NCBI GenBank assembly: GCA_963797175.1
Contig: CAWCOL010000002.1
Coordinates: 10,233-74,232, forward strand
DNA: 64,000 bases
Direction of reading: 5' to 3'
Source: DATLLN01 sp963797175
Lineage (GTDB): Bacteria > Actinomycetota > Thermoleophilia > Gaiellales > JAICJC01
Shown: in pieces, positions 61,184 through 64,000 of the stretch
Numbering within the stretch: the stretch's first letter is position 1
Layout: every line of letters starts with the position of its first letter
Notes under the pieces: model-generated
The model's database searches: none
What the model was told of the DNA's origin: nothing
What the model saw: only the letters and a program-made list of their open reading frames with translations
Translations under genes and position numbers: made by a program

Positions 61184-62630
61184 TTATGCGCCCTCCGCGG
61201 TGATCGGCTGCGCGATGTCCTCGAGGGCCTCCTGCTCGGCGTCGACGCCCAGCCAGACCTCGGTCAGCCCGCCCAGCACCATCAGCCCGGCGCCCAGCAG
61301 GTACCCGAGGAAGACGGTCGTCCGGTTGCCGGTCGCGATGTTGTGGCCGTACAGCGCCGGGCCGATGAACCCGCCGATACCGGTCGCCAGGCGTAGAAGA
61401 AGGCGATCGCCATCGCACGCGTCTCCATCGGGAAGATCTCGCTGACCGTCAGGTACGCCGAGCTGGCGCCGGCCGACGCGAAGAAGAAGATCACCGACCA
61501 GCCGATCGTCAGCTGCGTCGCCGTCAGCGCGTCCTGCTGGAACAGGTAGCCGACGATTGCCAGGCCGACGCCGGAGATGATGTACGTGCCGGAGATCATG
61601 ATCCGCCGGCCGACCACGTCGAAGAGCCGCCCGAGCAGCAGCGGTCCGAGGAAGTTGCCGATCGCGAACGGCAGCAGGTACCAGCCGATCGTGGCCGCCG
61701 CGACGTCGTAGAAGTCGGTCAGCACCAGCGCGTAGGTGAAGAAGATGGCGTTGTAGAGGAACGCCTGCGACATCATCAGCATGAAGCCGAGCACCGAGCG
61801 CCGGCGGTGGTCGCCGAAGACCGAGCGGTCATGACCTCGCCGAAGCCGACCGTCGACCGCTGCCGCACCTCGATCGAGTCCTCCGGCTCCTCCAGCGGCT
61901 CGTCCGTCTCGCGGTCGACCCGCTCCTCGATCTCCGAGACGATCTGCTCGGCCTCGTCCGCCTGGCCGTGGGTCATCAGCCACCGGGGGCTCTCCGGAAG
62001 GAACCGGCGCACCAGCAGGATGCCCAGGGCCAGCGTCGCGCCGATGCCGAAGCCGATCCGCCAGCCGACGTCGATCGCGAAGTTGGACGTGTTCAGCAGG
62101 TAGATCGAGGCGATGGCGCCGACCGCTGTGCCCAGCCAGTAGCTGCCGTTGATCGCCAGGTCGACCGTGCCGCGCACGCGCGCGGGGATCATCTCGTCGA
62201 TCGCCGAGTTGATCGCCGAGTACTCGCCGCCGATGCCGGCGCCGGTGAAGAACCGGAAGAAGGCAAAGCTGTAGAAGTCCCAGCTGAAGGCGGTCAGCGT
62301 GGTCGCGACCAGGTAGAGGCCGAGCGTGACGAGGAACAGCTTCTTTCGCCCGAACCGGTCGGTCAGATAGCCGAAGCCGATCGCTCCGGTGCAGGCGCCG
62401 GCGACGTAGATCGAGCCGATCAGCCCCAGCTGGGACGGCGACAGGCCGAGCGTCTGCGGATCCTGCAGCTGGCCGGCGACGGCGCCGACGATCGTCACCT
62501 CGAGGCCGTCGAGGATCCACACGGACCCCAGCGCGAAGACGACCAGCCAGTGCCATCGGGCCCACGGCAGGCGGTCCATCCGCGCCGGGATCTTGGTCTC
62601 GACCACGCGTCCTTCGAGTTGCTGGCTCAC
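61184..62630 (-). CDS. MFS sugar-porter-type transporter, frameshifted at about 61392 and 61830
   Basis: From GTG 62630, residues through WHWLVVFALGSVWILDGLEV, GFGYLTDRFGRKKLFLVTLG (MFS loop 2-3), GAGIGGEYSAINSAIDEMIP and RRFLPESPRWLM (sugar-porter PESPRW) are in one frame. After about 61830 comes VLGFMLMMSQAFLYNAIFFT, and after about 61392 TGIGGFIGPALYG, ending at TAA 61184. The 61830 break is repaired by CCGCTCGG to CCGCGCTCGG. About 482 residues, 12 helices. Substrate: sugar or organic acid, uncertain. Confidence 0.88.
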
Positions 62631-62707
62631 TGTTCTGGCTCCCGGTACGACGGCACGGTCGCGGCACCGGATACCCCGGCCACCACCGCCGGGAAACACC
62701 GGCGGTG

Positions 62708-62884
62708 TCAGCGAATGTCGGCGTTCAGCACGTACAGGAGGACGGCCACCGGGACGGCCAGGATGATGCCCGTCGGCCCCACTGCGAACGTGCCCACGGC
62801 AGCGGCGGCCAGCGCGCAGAGCGCGATGATCAACGACCAGAGCCAGGAAGCGTCGTCACGCCGCGCGGACCACCCAGGCGTCAA
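62708..62884 (-). CDS. Small membrane protein
   Basis: A 58-residue open frame with two hydrophobic segments (LWSLIIALCALAAAAVGTFA and GIILAVPVAVLLYVLN) and a short basic start (PGWSARRDDAS). The composition is convincing for a membrane protein, but the start (TTG 62884) is uncertain. It lies between the sugar-porter-type gene and the membrane protein at 62938, same strand. Unknown function. Confidence 0.5.
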   Translation of the reverse strand: MTPGWSARRDDASWLWSLIIALCALAAAAVGTFAVGPTGIILAVPVAVLLYVLNADIR

Positions 62885-62937
62885 TGCGGTGCATGTGTGC
62901 CACGGCCGGGCATGCCCGGTCGCCGCGACCGGGAAAC

Positions 62938-63426
62938 CTATCCCCGGCGGCGCAGCTCGGCGAACGCGCCGGGCGGGTAGACTCCCGCGCGCGGCCGCGC
63001 GGTCAGGCGCGAGCCCCACATCACCAGCACCGAGATGACGGCCAGCCCGAGTATCGCGCAGGAGACCGCGATCACCCACACGGCCGGCGTGACGCCCGCG
63101 TCGCCGTTCAGCCGCGCGGAGGTGAACCACAGCAGCAGGCTGCCGCCGAGCAGGTTGCCGACCAGCATCGAGCCGAAGGCCGGCTCGAACCCGATCCATC
63201 GGCCCGACAGGGATGGCAGCAGCAGCATCAGGATCAGCCCGCCGAGGACGGCCTGGAGCAGGGCGCCGGTCAGCGTGACGATCCACCAGTGGTGGGTCAT
63301 CGACGGGACGCTCGACGCGTCCAGATACAGCAGCGGCGTGACCAGTGTCCCGGCGATGAGCTTGTAGACCCACGCCGAGACGAACCCGCCCACGGCCACC
63401 GCCACGAGCACACCCAGCTCACCCAT
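62938..63426 (-). CDS. Membrane protein of unknown function
   Basis: A 162-residue protein with four hydrophobic segments: VLVAVAVGGFVSAWVYKLIA, WWIVTLTGALLQAVLGGLIL, MLVGNLLGGSLLLWF and VWVIAVSCAILGLAVISVLV. The C-terminal tail is basic (ARPRAGVYPPGAFAELRRRG). ATG 63426 has GGAG upstream at good spacing. I recognise no family. Confidence 0.75.
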   Translation of the reverse strand: MGELGVLVAVAVGGFVSAWVYKLIAGTLVTPLLYLDASSVPSMTHHWWIVTLTGALLQAVLGGLILMLLLPSLSGRWIGFEPAFGSMLVGNLLGGSLLLWFTSARLNGDAGVTPAVWVIAVSCAILGLAVISVLVMWGSRLTARPRAGVYPPGAFAELRRRG

Positions 63427-63531
63427 GACCCACTCCTTCGTTGGTCTGCGCTCGACCCCGAGCGCCCTACGGCTGTACGCGCACGTTGCGCACACCGCAA
63501 GTACCTCGAGCGAACTGCCGCCAGCGCAGAG

Positions 63532-63894
63532 CTAGAGCGCGGGGTCGGCGGCCTGTGGCCGCCGCACGCGTGCCAGATCGAGACGTCGCCGAGGTCGGGA
63601 TCCGCGGCCGCGACGGCCACGCGCTCGGGCCGGACGGCGGGCGCGCGCGGGACTCCTCACGCGCGCCGGGGCGAGGGCGCGCAGGAACAGTCCGGCGGGG
63701 AACAGGGCTACGGCGATCAGGGCGAGGGCTGCGATGTCAACGCCCTCACGGATCAGGAGCACGCAGACATAGCCGAGCACGAAGCACGACACCAGACCCA
63801 AGCCAAGCAACGCCACCCAGCGAAGCACGCCACCCACGATCAGCCCATCCGTTCGCTCGTCCGCCCGGCGACCCGGGCGGGGACACCGGAGCAT
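63532..63894 (-). CDS. Small membrane protein with Arg-rich tail
   Basis: About 120 residues from ATG 63894: a polar start (MLRCPRPGRRADERTDG), two membrane segments (LRWVALLGLGLVSCFVLGYV and IAALALIAVALFPAGLFLRA), and a 45-residue tail made almost only of Arg, Ala, Gly and Pro. The tail may be a frame artefact of high GC if the true stop was lost. Unknown function. Confidence 0.5.
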   Translation of the reverse strand: MLRCPRPGRRADERTDGLIVGGVLRWVALLGLGLVSCFVLGYVCVLLIREGVDIAALALIAVALFPAGLFLRALAPARVRSPARARRPARARGRRGRGSRPRRRLDLARVRRPQAADPAL

Positions 63895-64000
63895 AGCGCG
63901 GCGGTGCGGCGACCGGCGCGGTCGCGTCGCCACAAATCGGGCCGGTGCCCTTTGGCATCGGAGGGCAAGTGCTGCTAGCCTCTGCGAGGCGGATTGGCCC

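Noticed and set aside
53400..61900. Pseudogene cluster or decaying region
   Set aside because: The broken genes include cysS, gltX, rlmB and sigma factors that are essential or highly conserved, and substitutions look unconstrained only at indels. Sequencing error fits better.
63951..63981. TTTGGC ... TAGCCT as a promoter for a gene beyond the right edge
   Set aside because: Spacing is 19 bp and no downstream gene is visible, so it cannot be supported.

Overview
This 64 kb window is a GC-rich (estimated by eye at about 70% or more) bacterial chromosome segment with dense, short-spaced genes. No phage structural genes, transposase, integrase, conjugation genes or CRISPR array were seen. Gene content (an XRE-TPR regulator, a DUF6510-like protein, PPK2, a SigH-like sigma factor beside gltX-cysS-rlmB, a SigF-type partner-switching module, Tat-exported lipoproteins, many TANNNT boxes six or seven bases before start codons) fits Actinomycetota, most likely a Thermoleophilia/Solirubrobacterales-like lineage. 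That placement is inference. No gene-free stretch exceeds about 300 bases.

Left part (0-14.6 kb): a NarL-type sensor kinase converges on its probable response regulator. The regulator is last in a leftward operon with KDPG aldolase, KDG kinase and a luciferase-like oxidoreductase. Next come an adenosine-deaminase-family gene and a holin-like small membrane protein. A divergent pair follows: an XRE-TPR regulator and a 29-residue peptide gene, each with its own sigma70 promoter. Then there is a coupled molybdenum oxidoreductase / flavin reductase / zinc-ribbon trio, PPK2 and a secreted beta-propeller.

Middle (14.6-45.8 kb): exporters, ExoD, tRNA-Leu, secG and selD, an MmpL transporter, a glycosyltransferase, and a polyamine-type ABC transporter (two permeases, two near-identical binding lipoproteins, no ATPase). 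These are followed by a GAF-PAS-PAS-GGDEF-EAL protein, a coupled catabolic operon (hydrolase, amidohydrolase, Rieske, SDR), an aldose epimerase, a CPA antiporter, an RDD protein and a P-type ATPase.

Right part (45.8-64 kb): purE-purK, a diaminopropionate ammonia-lyase-like enzyme, SDR, MscS, an ArsR-type regulator with its MFS pump and a palindromic operator, an epimerase, a HAD hydrolase, a kelch protein and tRNA-Thr. Then follows a housekeeping block (sigH-like, NYN nuclease, rlmB, cysS, gltX), an anti-anti-sigma / SigF-type sigma / anti-sigma module with two SigF-like promoters, a sugar-porter-type MFS gene and small membrane proteins.

Two points affect how the rest should be read. First, many conserved genes (purE, purK, cysS, gltX, rlmB, sigH, the antiporter, the P-type ATPase and others) carry frameshifts, and most of these sit at GCGC/CGCG tracts and are repaired by restoring a GC pair. 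This looks like systematic sequencing error, perhaps at a methylated motif, rather than gene decay. Second, the best candidate for an undescribed system is the divergent XRE-TPR regulator and short peptide, which has the architecture of an RRNPP peptide-pheromone circuit.
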